Assembly: GCF_000166055.1 (NCBI RefSeq)
Contig: NC_014664.1
Location: 1,742,001 to 1,806,000, forward strand
Source of the DNA: Rhodomicrobium vannielii ATCC 17100
GTDB taxonomy: Bacteria; Pseudomonadota; Alphaproteobacteria; Rhizobiales; Rhodomicrobiaceae
Direction of reading: 5' to 3'
DNA: 64,000 nt
Made by a program: the position numbers and the translations under genes. Each line of letters starts with the position of its first letter. Positions within the stretch are counted from its first letter, which is position 1. The notes beneath the pieces are model-generated. The model ran no database searches. It worked only from the letters and a program-made list of their open reading frames with translations, and was not told the origin of the DNA. Shown piece after piece: positions 9,731 to 18,688 of this stretch.

Positions 9731-10600
9731 GTGGGCAATCTCACCGGCATGCGCGCGCCTTCGGAGAATGCTGAAATTCTGCTCGAATGGTATCGAGCGA
9801 TGGGGGTCGACGAGACCATCGCCGATGAAACGCGCGACTGGCTTAGCGAAATTCCCCGCGCAGAGCAGCCTTTACCTAAAGGTATAGACGTTGACGCAAA
9901 CGTCAACCGGAAACCGCTCACGCGAGAGCGGGCGGATTTGACGCACCTCGCAGCACCCACGCGCGCCGCGCCCGTGGAACTGCCCGCCTCGAACGACGTC
10001 ATGGCGGCCCGCGAACTCGCCCGCAGCGCCAAAAGCCTCGAAGAATTGCGCGCACTCCTCGAAAGTTTCGAAGGGTGCGGCCTCAAGGCCACCGCGAGCC
10101 GCCTGTGCCTATCGCGCGGCTCGCCCTCCGCCCCGCTGATGCTCATCGGCGAAGCGCCCGGCAAGGACGAAGACCGGCTGGGCCAGCCCTTCGTAGGCCG
10201 CGCGGGTCAACTTCTAGACCGCATGCTCGCCGCCATCGGACTTACCGAAGCGGACTTCTACATCACCAATATCGTGTTCTGGCGCCCGCCCGGCAACCGC
10301 ACGCCCTCACCGGAAGAAGTGCTGGTGTGCCAGCCTTTTGTGGAAAGGCAAATTGAACTCCTCGCGCCTAGGATCGTTGTGTTCCTGGGAAATGCTGCGG
10401 CCAGGCAGCTCACCGGAGCGACGGAGGGAATCATGAAGCTGCGCGGAAAATGGCTGGAACTGCCGGGGCACCCTGGCGTGCGCGCGATGGCGACGCTTCA
10501 CCCGGCCTATCTCCTGCGCACGCCCATCGCCAAACGCCTGGCCTGGCGCGACCTGCTCGCGGTTCGCGCGGCGCTCGACGCACTTGACGGCCGCTCATGA
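9731..10600 (+). CDS. Uracil-DNA glycosylase, family 4-like, with altered Fe-S ligands
   Basis: The protein removes uracil from DNA at the first step of base excision repair. It has motif A GEAPGKDED, GQPFVGRAGQLLD, RPPGNRTP and the C-terminal HPAYLLR. Classical family 4 enzymes hold a 4Fe-4S cluster with CxxC near the N-terminal side of the core, a Cys before RPP and a Cys in CxPF. Here the first pair is spaced Cys116/Cys126, the third is Trp184 (VFWRPP) and only Cys200 is in place, so a normal cluster is unlikely. The start is GTG 9731 or ATG 9749; neither has a strong ribosome-binding site. It overlaps the antiporter gene by 4 bp. Confidence 0.88.
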   Translation: MGNLTGMRAPSENAEILLEWYRAMGVDETIADETRDWLSEIPRAEQPLPKGIDVDANVNRKPLTRERADLTHLAAPTRAAPVELPASNDVMAARELARSAKSLEELRALLESFEGCGLKATASRLCLSRGSPSAPLMLIGEAPGKDEDRLGQPFVGRAGQLLDRMLAAIGLTEADFYITNIVFWRPPGNRTPSPEEVLVCQPFVERQIELLAPRIVVFLGNAAARQLTGATEGIMKLRGKWLELPGHPGVRAMATLHPAYLLRTPIAKRLAWRDLLAVRAALDALDGRS

Positions 10601-11706
10601 GGCCGCTCGCAACGGCCCAGCGCATCGGCTTCGTCGACGTGATGCGGATCGTCGTTCCGGTTGCGGCGCTGGCGCTCTACGCAGCCATCACCTTCCTCGG
10701 CGGACAGGCGATCAAGGACCAGCCGCCGCTGTGGCTGTCGCTCGTCGTCTTTCCCATCCTGTTCGCAACCGTCATCGCGGCGGTCGTCAGCGCTGAGGAG
10801 ATCGCACACGAAATCGGCGAGCCGTTCGGCACGCTCGTGCTCACTATTTCGGTGACGATCATCGAGGTGGCGCTCATCATGTCGATCATGCTGGAGGACA
10901 AGGGCAATCCCACGCTCGCGCGGGACACCGTGTTCGCGGTGGTCATGATCGTCGCCAACGGCCTTGTCGGCATCTGCATGCTGGCGGGTGGGCTTCGCTA
11001 TTACCAGCAGGATTTCGAGGCGAAGGGCGCGAACGTCTATCTTGCCGTGCTGACCGCGCTCTCGATGCTGACGATGGTGCTGCCGAATTTCACCGTATCG
11101 TCGGCTGGACCCGTGCTGACCACGTCGCAACTCATCTTCGTGTCGATCGTCACGCTGCTGCTTTACGCCTTGTTTCTTTACATCCAGACAGTGCGGCACA
11201 CGGAATTTTTCACCGCCAATAGCGAACATAACGGCGACGAGAAAAGCGGGCACGGTCTTCGCGCCCGCGCGCCGCTCCTGCTCATCGCGTCGCTCGTGGC
11301 GGTGGTTCTGCTCTCGAAGACATTCACCGCCTCGTTGCAAGGCATCCTGACGGACCTCGGCGCACCGGAGCCGTTCCTCGGCTTCCTCGTCGCGCTGCTG
11401 ATCCTCTCGCCGGAGGGCATCACGGCGGTTCGCGCCGCGCGCATGAACGAGCTTCAGCGGTCGATCAACCTCGCGCTCGGCTCGTCGCTCGCCACCATCG
11501 GCATGACGGTGCCAGCCGTCGCCGTCATAACGATCTACACGGGCAAGGATCTGATCCTAGGCCTCGGCTCGGAAGCGATGGTGCTCCTGTTCCTGACGCT
11601 GCTCGTGAGCGTCTACACCTTCGGCACGGGGCGCACGAACATCCTGTTCGGCTTCCTGCACCTCATCATCTTCGCGACGTACATCTTCCTGATCTTCGTG
11701 CCGTGA
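10597..11706 (+). CDS. Calcium/cation:proton antiporter (ChaA/y4hA type)
   Basis: This 369-residue integral membrane protein has about ten or eleven hydrophobic segments and two repeated acidic exchanger signatures. One is GEPFGTLVLTISVTIIEVAL near residues 75-95; the other is SPEGITAVRAAR with the following SINLALGSSLATIGMT in the second half. This is the Ca2+/cation antiporter superfamily pattern, used for efflux of Ca2+, Na+ or K+ in exchange for protons. Its ATG overlaps the stop codon of the uracil-DNA glycosylase gene (ATGA), so the two are translationally coupled. Ion specificity cannot be read from sequence. Confidence 0.87.
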   Translation: MRPLATAQRIGFVDVMRIVVPVAALALYAAITFLGGQAIKDQPPLWLSLVVFPILFATVIAAVVSAEEIAHEIGEPFGTLVLTISVTIIEVALIMSIMLEDKGNPTLARDTVFAVVMIVANGLVGICMLAGGLRYYQQDFEAKGANVYLAVLTALSMLTMVLPNFTVSSAGPVLTTSQLIFVSIVTLLLYALFLYIQTVRHTEFFTANSEHNGDEKSGHGLRARAPLLLIASLVAVVLLSKTFTASLQGILTDLGAPEPFLGFLVALLILSPEGITAVRAARMNELQRSINLALGSSLATIGMTVPAVAVITIYTGKDLILGLGSEAMVLLFLTLLVSVYTFGTGRTNILFGFLHLIIFATYIFLIFVP

Positions 11707-11732
11707 CGGCTTGAGCCGCTACTGTCCGAGCG

Positions 11733-12410
11733 TTAGCGGAGCGCCGGAACGCCCGCGATCCACGCGTGAAAATGGAGCGCCGCCGCCCAGACCGCGACAC
11801 CGATGGCAACGCGCCACCAGCCGAGTGGGGCGAAGCTCAGATGCGCGCGTCCGTCGACGATGGCGGCAAAAGGTATGAACGAAGTCCTGGCCTCGAAATC
11901 GGCCCAGCCGGGCACAGTCGCCCGCTTTCGCCGCTGCTGAAGCCAACTGCCGATCAACGCGGTAGCCGCGAGCGCACCGAAGAAGAGGAGGCCGCGCACC
12001 GTCCCCTGCGAAAGAAGGTGAGCGACGGCCCATATGGCGAACCCCCACATCACGGGATGACGCGTGATGGCGAAGATGCCGCCCGATGCGTCACGTTTTT
12101 CGAGCACCTTTTCCGCTCCTGGCGAAGAGGGGTTAGGCGTCAGCAACCCGCCCACGAGCAGAATCGAAGCGAAGAGAATGAGACCCGCCTTCAGCCAGAT
12201 CCACCAGACGGGCATGGACAAGAGCTTTTCGCCGGGTGACGCCGCGTTGAACTCGACAACCGCCCAATAGAGCGCGGCCAATGAAAGGATCGAAAACACC
12301 GCCGAATACACGCCCTCACCTGCAATCGCGACCGAGCGGCGCCGCAGCGGCGTTGACGGGAAAAGGTGCAGAAAGAAGAAAGCGGATGATGCCGCAAGCA
12401 AGCCGTTCAT
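11733..12410 (-). CDS. NnrU family membrane protein
   Basis: This 225-residue protein has about six membrane segments and the NnrU/isoprenylcysteine-methyltransferase-like signature ITRHPVMWGFAIWAVAH. NnrU was first seen near denitrification genes and is needed for nitric-oxide metabolism in some species; related Z-iso proteins act on carotenoids. The start is preceded by GGAGGGGACC on the minus strand. No nir or nor genes lie nearby, so its role here is open. It is convergent with the antiporter gene. Confidence 0.82.
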   Translation of the reverse strand: MNGLLAASSAFFFLHLFPSTPLRRRSVAIAGEGVYSAVFSILSLAALYWAVVEFNAASPGEKLLSMPVWWIWLKAGLILFASILLVGGLLTPNPSSPGAEKVLEKRDASGGIFAITRHPVMWGFAIWAVAHLLSQGTVRGLLFFGALAATALIGSWLQQRRKRATVPGWADFEARTSFIPFAAIVDGRAHLSFAPLGWWRVAIGVAVWAAALHFHAWIAGVPALR

Positions 12411-12513
12411 GGTCCCCTCCGAGTCACATCGCAGGTCCGAACGATTACATGGGTTTTAGTCTTGCAGGAAGTGGCACACGCGTCACGTGAAAGCGACGAG
12501 GCAAAGGCTCGCG

Positions 12514-13902
12514 TCAGCTGAGCACGATCTTCCGGCCGAACGGCACGGTGGCGTTGGCGAAGGCTTCCGGCACCGCCCAGAGCACGGGAAAGCGCGGACG
12601 GAAGCGCGCCGCGCCATCGAGGTCGGTCAGCACCACGGCGATGTCGGGGCAGTATTTGTCCGCCTCCATGAGGAGCGGCGTGAAATCCGTGTCGCCGCGC
12701 CCGTCGAACTCGATCTCGCGCAGGTTCGACACGCCCGGCTCATAGCGCACCACCTTCCTCACGCGGTCGTCGCCGATGATAAGCATCAGCCCGGACTCCT
12801 GCCGTCGCGTGATGGCCTCGATCTCCAGCGCGAAACGGTCGAGAAGCTTCTCATCGACCGAGCCCGACACATCCACCACCACCACGAGGCGCGGCACGGG
12901 CTTCGCGAGGCTGAACCCCGGCTCGAACGGCATGCGCCGCGTGCCCATGCGCCCCTGATTGGCGATGTAGGAGCGCGCGGGCCGCGACCACGACAGGTCG
13001 AGCTTCTTCGACAGTGCGCGGGCAAGCTGCGAGCGAAGCGCGCGCTCCCACGGCGTCTTGATCTTCGGCAGATCGGCGACGAGCGCGCGCAACATCGAGT
13101 GCATGCCGTCGCTGGCGTGGCTCCGCTGGATGCGCTCGCTCCATTGCAGCGCCGCTTGCGCCTCGGCTTCGGGGGGGGCGTCGGGATCGGGCGTCGGCAC
13201 GAGGTCGCGCAAGACACCGGCGCCCTTCGCTCGCGCCGCCGCCGCTTTCGGGCCATCCTTGCGCTCGTCGGGCTTCGTCTCTTGTGACGCCTGCTGCGTT
13301 TCGTTGCCGTTTTTGCCGTCCTGACTTTCCTCCGAACCGCCCTGCTTCTCGCGGCGCTGATCGCGCTTGCCGCCATTGTCGGCCTGCTGACGGTCGTCGA
13401 CGGCGCGATAAAGCCGCTCCACGTCCCATTCGAGCAACGACTTCTGCACGTCCTCGCGGAGGCCGAGCGTATCGCGCAGAAGCTCGTCCAGATAAACCGA
13501 GCGGTGCGGCAGCCTCAGCCACGTCAGATGCGACAGCGAGCTGTTGACGATGGCGTCGGCGCAGATGTTGAAGAGGTCGAGATCGACATCGCCGATGAGT
13601 TGCTGCAATTCGAGATAGCGTTGCGGATGGCGCAGCGCGATGTGCAGCACCTCATGCGCCACGAGGCCCACCTGTTCCGCGACCGGCGTTTCCGTGAAGG
13701 CCGGGCCGTAGCGAAGCGTGGTGCCATCCGTGGAGACGACGGGCGCGGCGGGGTCGGCCACGTCGAGGTGCTTCACCCACAGCGCGAGGCCGCCGGTCGA
13801 GGGCGCGAACTCCACCATGCGCTGAATGGCCCGCGTCCCGCGATGGCCGGGCGGCAGGCCCGCACCCGCGCCGAAGTCGCTTGCGCCGCTCCCGTCAGGC
13901 AT
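12514..13902 (-). CDS. DUF2201 putative metallopeptidase with VWA-like domain
   Basis: The N-terminal part of this 462-residue protein carries HEVLH (His83-Glu84...His87), a zinc-metallopeptidase-type HExxH motif. A charged linker rich in Lys, Glu and Gln follows (about 190-260). The C-terminal domain has a von Willebrand A-like MIDAS motif, VVDVSGSVDE. The ATG at 13902 is preceded by GGAG and overlaps the end of the MoxR ATPase gene by 8 bp, so the pair is coupled. MoxR-VWA partners usually act as a chaperone-like remodeller and its adaptor. The client is unknown, and protease activity is not shown. Confidence 0.82.
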   Translation of the reverse strand: MPDGSGASDFGAGAGLPPGHRGTRAIQRMVEFAPSTGGLALWVKHLDVADPAAPVVSTDGTTLRYGPAFTETPVAEQVGLVAHEVLHIALRHPQRYLELQQLIGDVDLDLFNICADAIVNSSLSHLTWLRLPHRSVYLDELLRDTLGLREDVQKSLLEWDVERLYRAVDDRQQADNGGKRDQRREKQGGSEESQDGKNGNETQQASQETKPDERKDGPKAAAARAKGAGVLRDLVPTPDPDAPPEAEAQAALQWSERIQRSHASDGMHSMLRALVADLPKIKTPWERALRSQLARALSKKLDLSWSRPARSYIANQGRMGTRRMPFEPGFSLAKPVPRLVVVVDVSGSVDEKLLDRFALEIEAITRRQESGLMLIIGDDRVRKVVRYEPGVSNLREIEFDGRGDTDFTPLLMEADKYCPDIAVVLTDLDGAARFRPRFPVLWAVPEAFANATVPFGRKIVLS

Positions 13903-15004
13903 AGGTCGGCTCCTTCGCGCGGGCCTCCGCATAGCGGCTATAGGCTGGGCTTTCGAGGATCGCGCCCTCAAGGCCGGTCGCCAGCGCCTTTTGCATGATG
14001 AGTTCCATCGCGAGCGTCTGCACCTCGCGAAGCGGCAGGCGGATTTCCGCCCTCACGTCGGGCAGTTGCTCCACGATTTCGAGCGTGCGGGCGACGCTTT
14101 CCGAGTCGACGCAGGCCGCGAGAAGCCCGTAGGTCATGCCGTAAAGCCCGTCGAGCGAGCGCGGCAGCAGTGCCACCGTCTCGGCGCCGGGCTTCGCCGC
14201 CATGAGCTTGAAGACATCGACGCTCGCCTGGATCTCGCGCAGCACCCCGAAGAATTCTGCCGCGTTGGAGGCGCCGATGCGGCCCTGCACGAAAATGCGC
14301 TTCGCGTGCTCCGACATCTCCGACTTCAGCACGTTCGAGATGTCTTCCCAGCCGCGCGGGCTGGAGCCGATAAGGTGGTCGTTGGAAAGCTGCGCCTCGG
14401 TGTCGTCGAGCTTGTCGGGCCGCACCTTGAGATAGGCCATTACCTCGGGCGCGAAATTGTTGGCCATCGCGTATTCGAGGAAGGCGTCGATCACCGACTG
14501 CACGTGGAAATGGAACATCCGGTCGGCGAGAGCGGTGCCCATGTCGTGGCACACCGCACCGTGGAAACTGGCGTTGCCCGCCGCGACCACCTGCCAGCCG
14601 TCCGGCAGTTCGTAATGTCCCACGCGGCGGTCGAGGATCAGCGAATAGGCCGAGATTTGCAGGCGCTGGTCGGCGGCAGTCAGCTCGTCGAGGAACAGGA
14701 TGCCTTGCGGCTGATCGCGTCCGGGCAGGAACTCCGGCGGAAACCACACCGTCTTCGCGAGCGTATCGTCCGCGTAGATCGCGCCGCGAATGTCCACCGG
14801 CTCGATTGTGGTGAGGCGAAGGTCCACCAGCGGCACGCCGTAATGGGCCGCGACCTGCCGCACGATGGAGGATTTGCCGACACCGCGCGTCCCCCACAGC
14901 ATCGTCGCCCTGCGGCGCAGGACGGGGTTGGCGAACTGCTCGATCAGCGCCGCCTTCGCGGTCGCGATCGAGACGGGGGGCACGTTCATCGGGTTTCCGG
15001 CCAT
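13895..15004 (-). CDS. MoxR-type AAA ATPase
   Basis: The Walker A motif is GTRGVGKSS and Walker B is ILFLDEL, followed by a sensor segment ending VVAAGN, all in a 369-residue AAA+ core of the MoxR class. Such ATPases remodel or activate a partner, typically encoded next door with a VWA domain, as here. The start is ATG 15004; an internal ATG at 14989 (MNVPPVSIATAK) is possible. It is the first gene of the coupled pair with the DUF2201/VWA gene. Confidence 0.85.
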   Translation of the reverse strand: MAGNPMNVPPVSIATAKAALIEQFANPVLRRRATMLWGTRGVGKSSIVRQVAAHYGVPLVDLRLTTIEPVDIRGAIYADDTLAKTVWFPPEFLPGRDQPQGILFLDELTAADQRLQISAYSLILDRRVGHYELPDGWQVVAAGNASFHGAVCHDMGTALADRMFHFHVQSVIDAFLEYAMANNFAPEVMAYLKVRPDKLDDTEAQLSNDHLIGSSPRGWEDISNVLKSEMSEHAKRIFVQGRIGASNAAEFFGVLREIQASVDVFKLMAAKPGAETVALLPRSLDGLYGMTYGLLAACVDSESVARTLEIVEQLPDVRAEIRLPLREVQTLAMELIMQKALATGLEGAILESPAYSRYAEARAKEPTYA

Positions 15005-15139
15005 TCCTCACCCTCGGCGCAAAGTTAATCAGTGTACTTGCAATGCACAGATAGTTATCTTGTTCCCCTAGTCTTTCGGCTGTAACTCGCGCTCTGGCTT
15101 GCCTCCGTTACTTTTCTCGGCGCGTATTATCGCGCGGCC

Positions 15140-16138
15140 TCAGGCCGGCTCCGGGTCCAGCATCCATTTCGATGCTTTAAGCCGACGTGGCAGCGGCGGG
15201 ATTTCGATCTGCGGCAGCCTGCGCATGCAAAACACCGACACCATGAGAAGCGGCGGCGCGTTGAAAATCAGCATGCGCAGCAACGAGTCCTCCGATAGTT
15301 CGAGCCGTGAGGACAGCGCGGCGAGGCCGATCAGCGTGAGCGCGATCAGCAAGGGGAGCGAGCGGCGGAATGCGACGCCCCAGCGCGCCTTGTAAAGCCG
15401 GTCGTGGAAGCGCGCGGGCGCGTCCTCGAAAGTCTGCACGAGATGCTCGACCATCTTGTCGAGGTTCAATTCCGCCCGCCGACTGCGGTCCGGCTCGCGA
15501 CCCGACGTCTTGAGAATGGCGCGCCACGTATCGCGCCGCTTGCGGAGGAGGCTCCAGTTCCAGCCAAGCACGGCGAGCAGGTCTTCCGGCAGACGCAGAT
15601 GCGCGCCTTCAGGCGGGTCGATCTCGATGATCGTTTCGGGATCGGCTTTCACTGTCGGCGCGGTGGCCTTCACGGTGAGATCGCCAAGCGTCGCCGCCAT
15701 GTGGGTGAGGGCTTTCTGCGTCGTGGGCTGACCGGTGGGCGTCTTGCCGCTGCCGCGCAGGAGCCGCCAGCATTTCACCATCTTGAAGCCAGGCCCGAAG
15801 CGGAACTGGCTCGACGACGGCACGGTCTCGAAGCAATCCAGCATATCGGCGAGATCGCGGCCCTCGATTTCGAGCCGCGCCTCGAAATTCTCCGGCGCGG
15901 TCGAACACACGGTCGTTCGTTTCAGCTTGTGCGGCGTGGCGGTGCCGCTCGTACAGTAAAGTTCGAGCGTCTCGGTATAGGCGGGCGCACCCTCTCGTTC
16001 GCCGAGGCGTTCGACCGGTTTGAAGACAAGTCGTCGTTCCTGCCGGTTTGTGGCCTGCAAGTCGGGATGCAGTCCGCGGCGAGTGAATGGCGCGACGAGG
16101 CTCAGGATTTCATGATGCGAGAGAGGATGCAAAGCCAA
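15140..16138 (-). CDS. Membrane-anchored protein of unknown function
   Basis: I recognise no family in this 332-residue protein. The N-terminal 230 residues look soluble. Two hydrophobic segments lie near 265-285 and 290-307 (SLPLLIALTLIGLAALSS; NAPPLLMVSVFCM), and the C-terminus is short and basic. The start is TTG at 16138, with GGAG six bases upstream on the minus strand. It precedes the MoxR/DUF2201 pair on the same strand with a 135-bp gap, so it may belong to the same system. Codon use matches the chromosome. Confidence 0.7.
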   Translation of the reverse strand: MALHPLSHHEILSLVAPFTRRGLHPDLQATNRQERRLVFKPVERLGEREGAPAYTETLELYCTSGTATPHKLKRTTVCSTAPENFEARLEIEGRDLADMLDCFETVPSSSQFRFGPGFKMVKCWRLLRGSGKTPTGQPTTQKALTHMAATLGDLTVKATAPTVKADPETIIEIDPPEGAHLRLPEDLLAVLGWNWSLLRKRRDTWRAILKTSGREPDRSRRAELNLDKMVEHLVQTFEDAPARFHDRLYKARWGVAFRRSLPLLIALTLIGLAALSSRLELSEDSLLRMLIFNAPPLLMVSVFCMRRLPQIEIPPLPRRLKASKWMLDPEPA

Positions 16139-16392
16139 GGTTCACTCCGGTCAAACAGGTGCGGCCAGCAGCCGGAACGCCGTATTTTCGAGCCGTGAGA
16201 GCCTTTCTCCCGGACCGTTTCGTGACCGGCCGCGTTTGGATCATTCTAAATGATTTTAACCTGTACTCGAAGCCAACAGTTCCAACAGTGCCGTTATTGC
16301 ACGTGCTCTGACGGTTAAATTTACGTGATCGGAGGATATAGTTTTCTGGCTCAGCTTGAGCTTGGATCGTCTTCGATCTACACGCTGGGGAT

Positions 16393-17445
16393 CTACACGC
16401 GCACGCTGGCAAGCTGCCGCATGAAGCGCGTGAACCGGCGAAGCTGCTGCAGTTCTACCGGCTCGATGCCGTCCGGATCGAAATGCATCACGTCGTTCCT
16501 GATCTTGCGCACCGCGTCGAGCGACTGGCAGAAGACCTCGCGCTCGATGTCGATCCCGAGTCTGCTCCAGTTCGGCGGCAATTGCAGAAGGCGGATATAC
16601 TCACCGAATGACAGATCCGCGACGGTTTCGACGTAGGCGACCCGCGACGCGTCTGCCGGATTGCAGGCGGTCTTGAGTTCGTCCGCTGAAAACGCGTTGC
16701 CGATCATGTTGCGGACCAGATTTTCGATCTCGCCGAGGAGCAGGAACGGCTCGGTCAGGTCATGAAACTGGAGGCTCAGATCGTTCGCCGTGACGATGCC
16801 GGTGATGCGCCCATCCACGCCGCGCACGAGCACGTAATCGTTCGCGACGATGGCCTGGATCGCATCGAAGATGGAAACATCGGATCGCACCTCGTGATGC
16901 GGTTCCATCGCGTCGCCGACCAGTGGCGCTGGCCGGTTCAGGACCATGCGTGTGCCGACGGAGCGCCAGCTCAGCATGCCCAGAACTGTCTCCTCGTCCG
17001 TCATGACGGGAAGCTGGGAGTAGCCGCCCAGCATCATGATCGTGACGGCCTGGGCGACAGACTTGTCAGGCGGGACGGAGACGATGCCCTGGTTCGCGGC
17101 GGCGAGCCTGCCGACCTTGTAGGTCGCCTCGCGGGTCTCCCAGCGGCCCGGCGGAACGGTCTCGGGCGCTTTCTGCGGTTCTTCGCCGGGCACCTTCGGC
17201 TCGAAATTGACGAAAATGCCGTTCCCTTCGGAAAGGACGAATTTGATCGGCGCGTCGATCCAGACCGTCTCGAAATCGGGCACGGTGCACACGCCCTCTT
17301 TCGCGAGTTCGTCGCGGATGTTCTGAACGATCCTGTAGCGCCGGCGCTGGGCGTCGAACCAGCCGAGAAATGTCCGGACGCTGACTTCAGGCGGGGTCTG
17401 TCCCGCGCGGAGATCACTGGCAATGGAGCTGATACGCGTATCCAA
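16393..17445 (-). CDS. CBS-pair protein with C-terminal HEPN-like RNxxxH motif
   Basis: This 350-residue protein seems to have three parts. An N-terminal winged-helix-like region covers about 10-70 (QRRRYRIVQNIRDELAKEG). Two CBS repeats lie at about 112-170 and 175-225. An all-helical C-terminal region (about 232-345) starts with EIENLVRNMI and contains R316-N-D-V-M-H321. Rx4-6H is the active-site pattern of HEPN-domain RNases. CBS pairs bind adenosyl ligands such as ATP, AMP or SAM. A ligand-gated RNase or stress effector is a plausible inference. It is monocistronic, with AT-richer flanks. The CBS call is firm and the HEPN call is tentative. Confidence 0.75.
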   Translation of the reverse strand: MDTRISSIASDLRAGQTPPEVSVRTFLGWFDAQRRRYRIVQNIRDELAKEGVCTVPDFETVWIDAPIKFVLSEGNGIFVNFEPKVPGEEPQKAPETVPPGRWETREATYKVGRLAAANQGIVSVPPDKSVAQAVTIMMLGGYSQLPVMTDEETVLGMLSWRSVGTRMVLNRPAPLVGDAMEPHHEVRSDVSIFDAIQAIVANDYVLVRGVDGRITGIVTANDLSLQFHDLTEPFLLLGEIENLVRNMIGNAFSADELKTACNPADASRVAYVETVADLSFGEYIRLLQLPPNWSRLGIDIEREVFCQSLDAVRKIRNDVMHFDPDGIEPVELQQLRRFTRFMRQLASVRV

Positions 17446-17684
17446 GAAACACCCCTCGAAAATATTTGCGAATTAAATAGAAAATCACCGACTTTGCAAC
17501 TTGAACGACGAGACGTTAGAAGCATTCCCGTTGCGTCATTTCGCGGCATCGGTGGAGCGTTTCGCTGCGACGACAGAGCAACGAGCCTTGCGCTTTGGCC
17601 GCGAGAGAGGGAAACAGGGGCGGTTGGCCCGCTCGTCCCGGCGACGGCGCCCGTCTCTTTTCAGGAATCCCAAGTGAGAACCCC

Positions 17685-18479
17685 ATGTCCCGCAAGGGCA
17701 TAATCGCACGCCGCTTCTCGGAAAGCGTCTCGACCTACGACGCCAACGCGGCGCTTCAGGAGACGGTGGCTGCGCGCCTCGCCGAGTTTCTGCCCACCGC
17801 GAACGCGCCGCGCGTTCTCGAAATCGGTTGCGGCACCGGGCTTTTCTCGCGCCATCTGCTCGCGCGCTATCCTCGCGGCCGGTTCCTGTTCACCGACATC
17901 GGCCCCGACATGGTTTCGCGCTGTCGTGAAAACATGGCGGCGGCAGGCGAACGGGACGCGGAAATGACGTTCGCGGCGATGGACGGCGACCGCCCGGCCG
18001 TTTCCACCGGCTTCGACCTCGTGGCCTCAAGCATGACGCTGCAGTGGTGCGACGATCCGCGCCGAAGCCTCGAAAACTGGCGGCGACTGCTGAATCCCGG
18101 CGGACGCATCGTGTTCGCCACCATCGGCCCCGGCAATTTTCCCGAATGGCGCGAGACACTCGAAAGCCTTGGTGAGGCCATCGGCCTGCTCGATATGCCC
18201 GCGCTCGACTGCATCGTGCGGGAGGAAACCATCACCGCCGAATATGGCGACGCGGCGGGCTTTCTCCGGGCACTGCGAAACACGGGCGCGCGCCAGCCGA
18301 GGCCCGGCTATCGGCCGCTGTCCCCAACCGCGCTCAGGCAGGCGCTGGCAGCATTCGATCGCCGTCACGGGGGCTGCGTCACATGGCGCATCGTCTATGG
18401 CGTTTTCAGCGCGCCCAGTGCTCAGGCGCAGACGTTTGGTCCACATCGCTGCACGCTCCAAGCGAACGCATGCGCCTGA
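17685..18479 (+). CDS. SAM-dependent methyltransferase, BioC-like
   Basis: The 264-residue class I methyltransferase has the SAM-binding motif LEIGCGTGLFSRHLL and an N-terminus (RFSESVSTYDANAALQ) that matches malonyl-ACP O-methyltransferase BioC. BioC makes the methyl ester that starts pimelate synthesis for biotin. The ATG at 17685 follows GTGAG; the upstream in-frame start at 17595 adds an unrelated leader. No other bio genes are adjacent, but accA (acetyl-CoA carboxylase, a biotin user) lies just downstream. The BioC function is inferred from similarity of the N-terminus and core. Confidence 0.75.
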   Translation: MSRKGIIARRFSESVSTYDANAALQETVAARLAEFLPTANAPRVLEIGCGTGLFSRHLLARYPRGRFLFTDIGPDMVSRCRENMAAAGERDAEMTFAAMDGDRPAVSTGFDLVASSMTLQWCDDPRRSLENWRRLLNPGGRIVFATIGPGNFPEWRETLESLGEAIGLLDMPALDCIVREETITAEYGDAAGFLRALRNTGARQPRPGYRPLSPTALRQALAAFDRRHGGCVTWRIVYGVFSAPSAQAQTFGPHRCTLQANACA

Positions 18480-18507
18480 AAAGCACTGGCAACGAATTGA
18501 TTTACCA

Positions 18508-18578
18508 TGCAGTTTTCGAATTTTACATTTGATGCCGGTGCCAACAGCGGGTGTGGATCAAATGTAAAATTCACTGCA
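18508..18578. repeat. Long near-perfect inverted repeat upstream of accA
   Basis: The left arm is 18508-18533 and the right arm 18557-18578, around a 23-base GC-rich loop. GAATTTTACATTTGAT is matched by its perfect reverse complement, and an outer TGCAGT/ACTGCA pair extends the stem, with a 4-base bulge on the left. The AT-rich arms differ from the surrounding DNA. Possible roles are a terminator or attenuator between the methyltransferase gene and accA, a protein-binding site, or a relic of a mobile element. An unrelated 43-codon ORF crosses it. Confidence 0.65.
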
Positions 18579-18688
18579 CTAGTCCCCGGAAATGAAGGGG
18601 CGGCGCCGGAACGCGCACTAGCCCTTGCCAGCCGCCCATGCTAGGCAATGGGCAAAATCACCCGCTTCTCGTTCCAAGCTCCAAGGCC

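Noticed and set aside
18507-18638. 43-codon ORF crossing the inverted repeat near accA
   Set aside because: Its sequence is largely dictated by the repeat and there is no clear ribosome-binding site.
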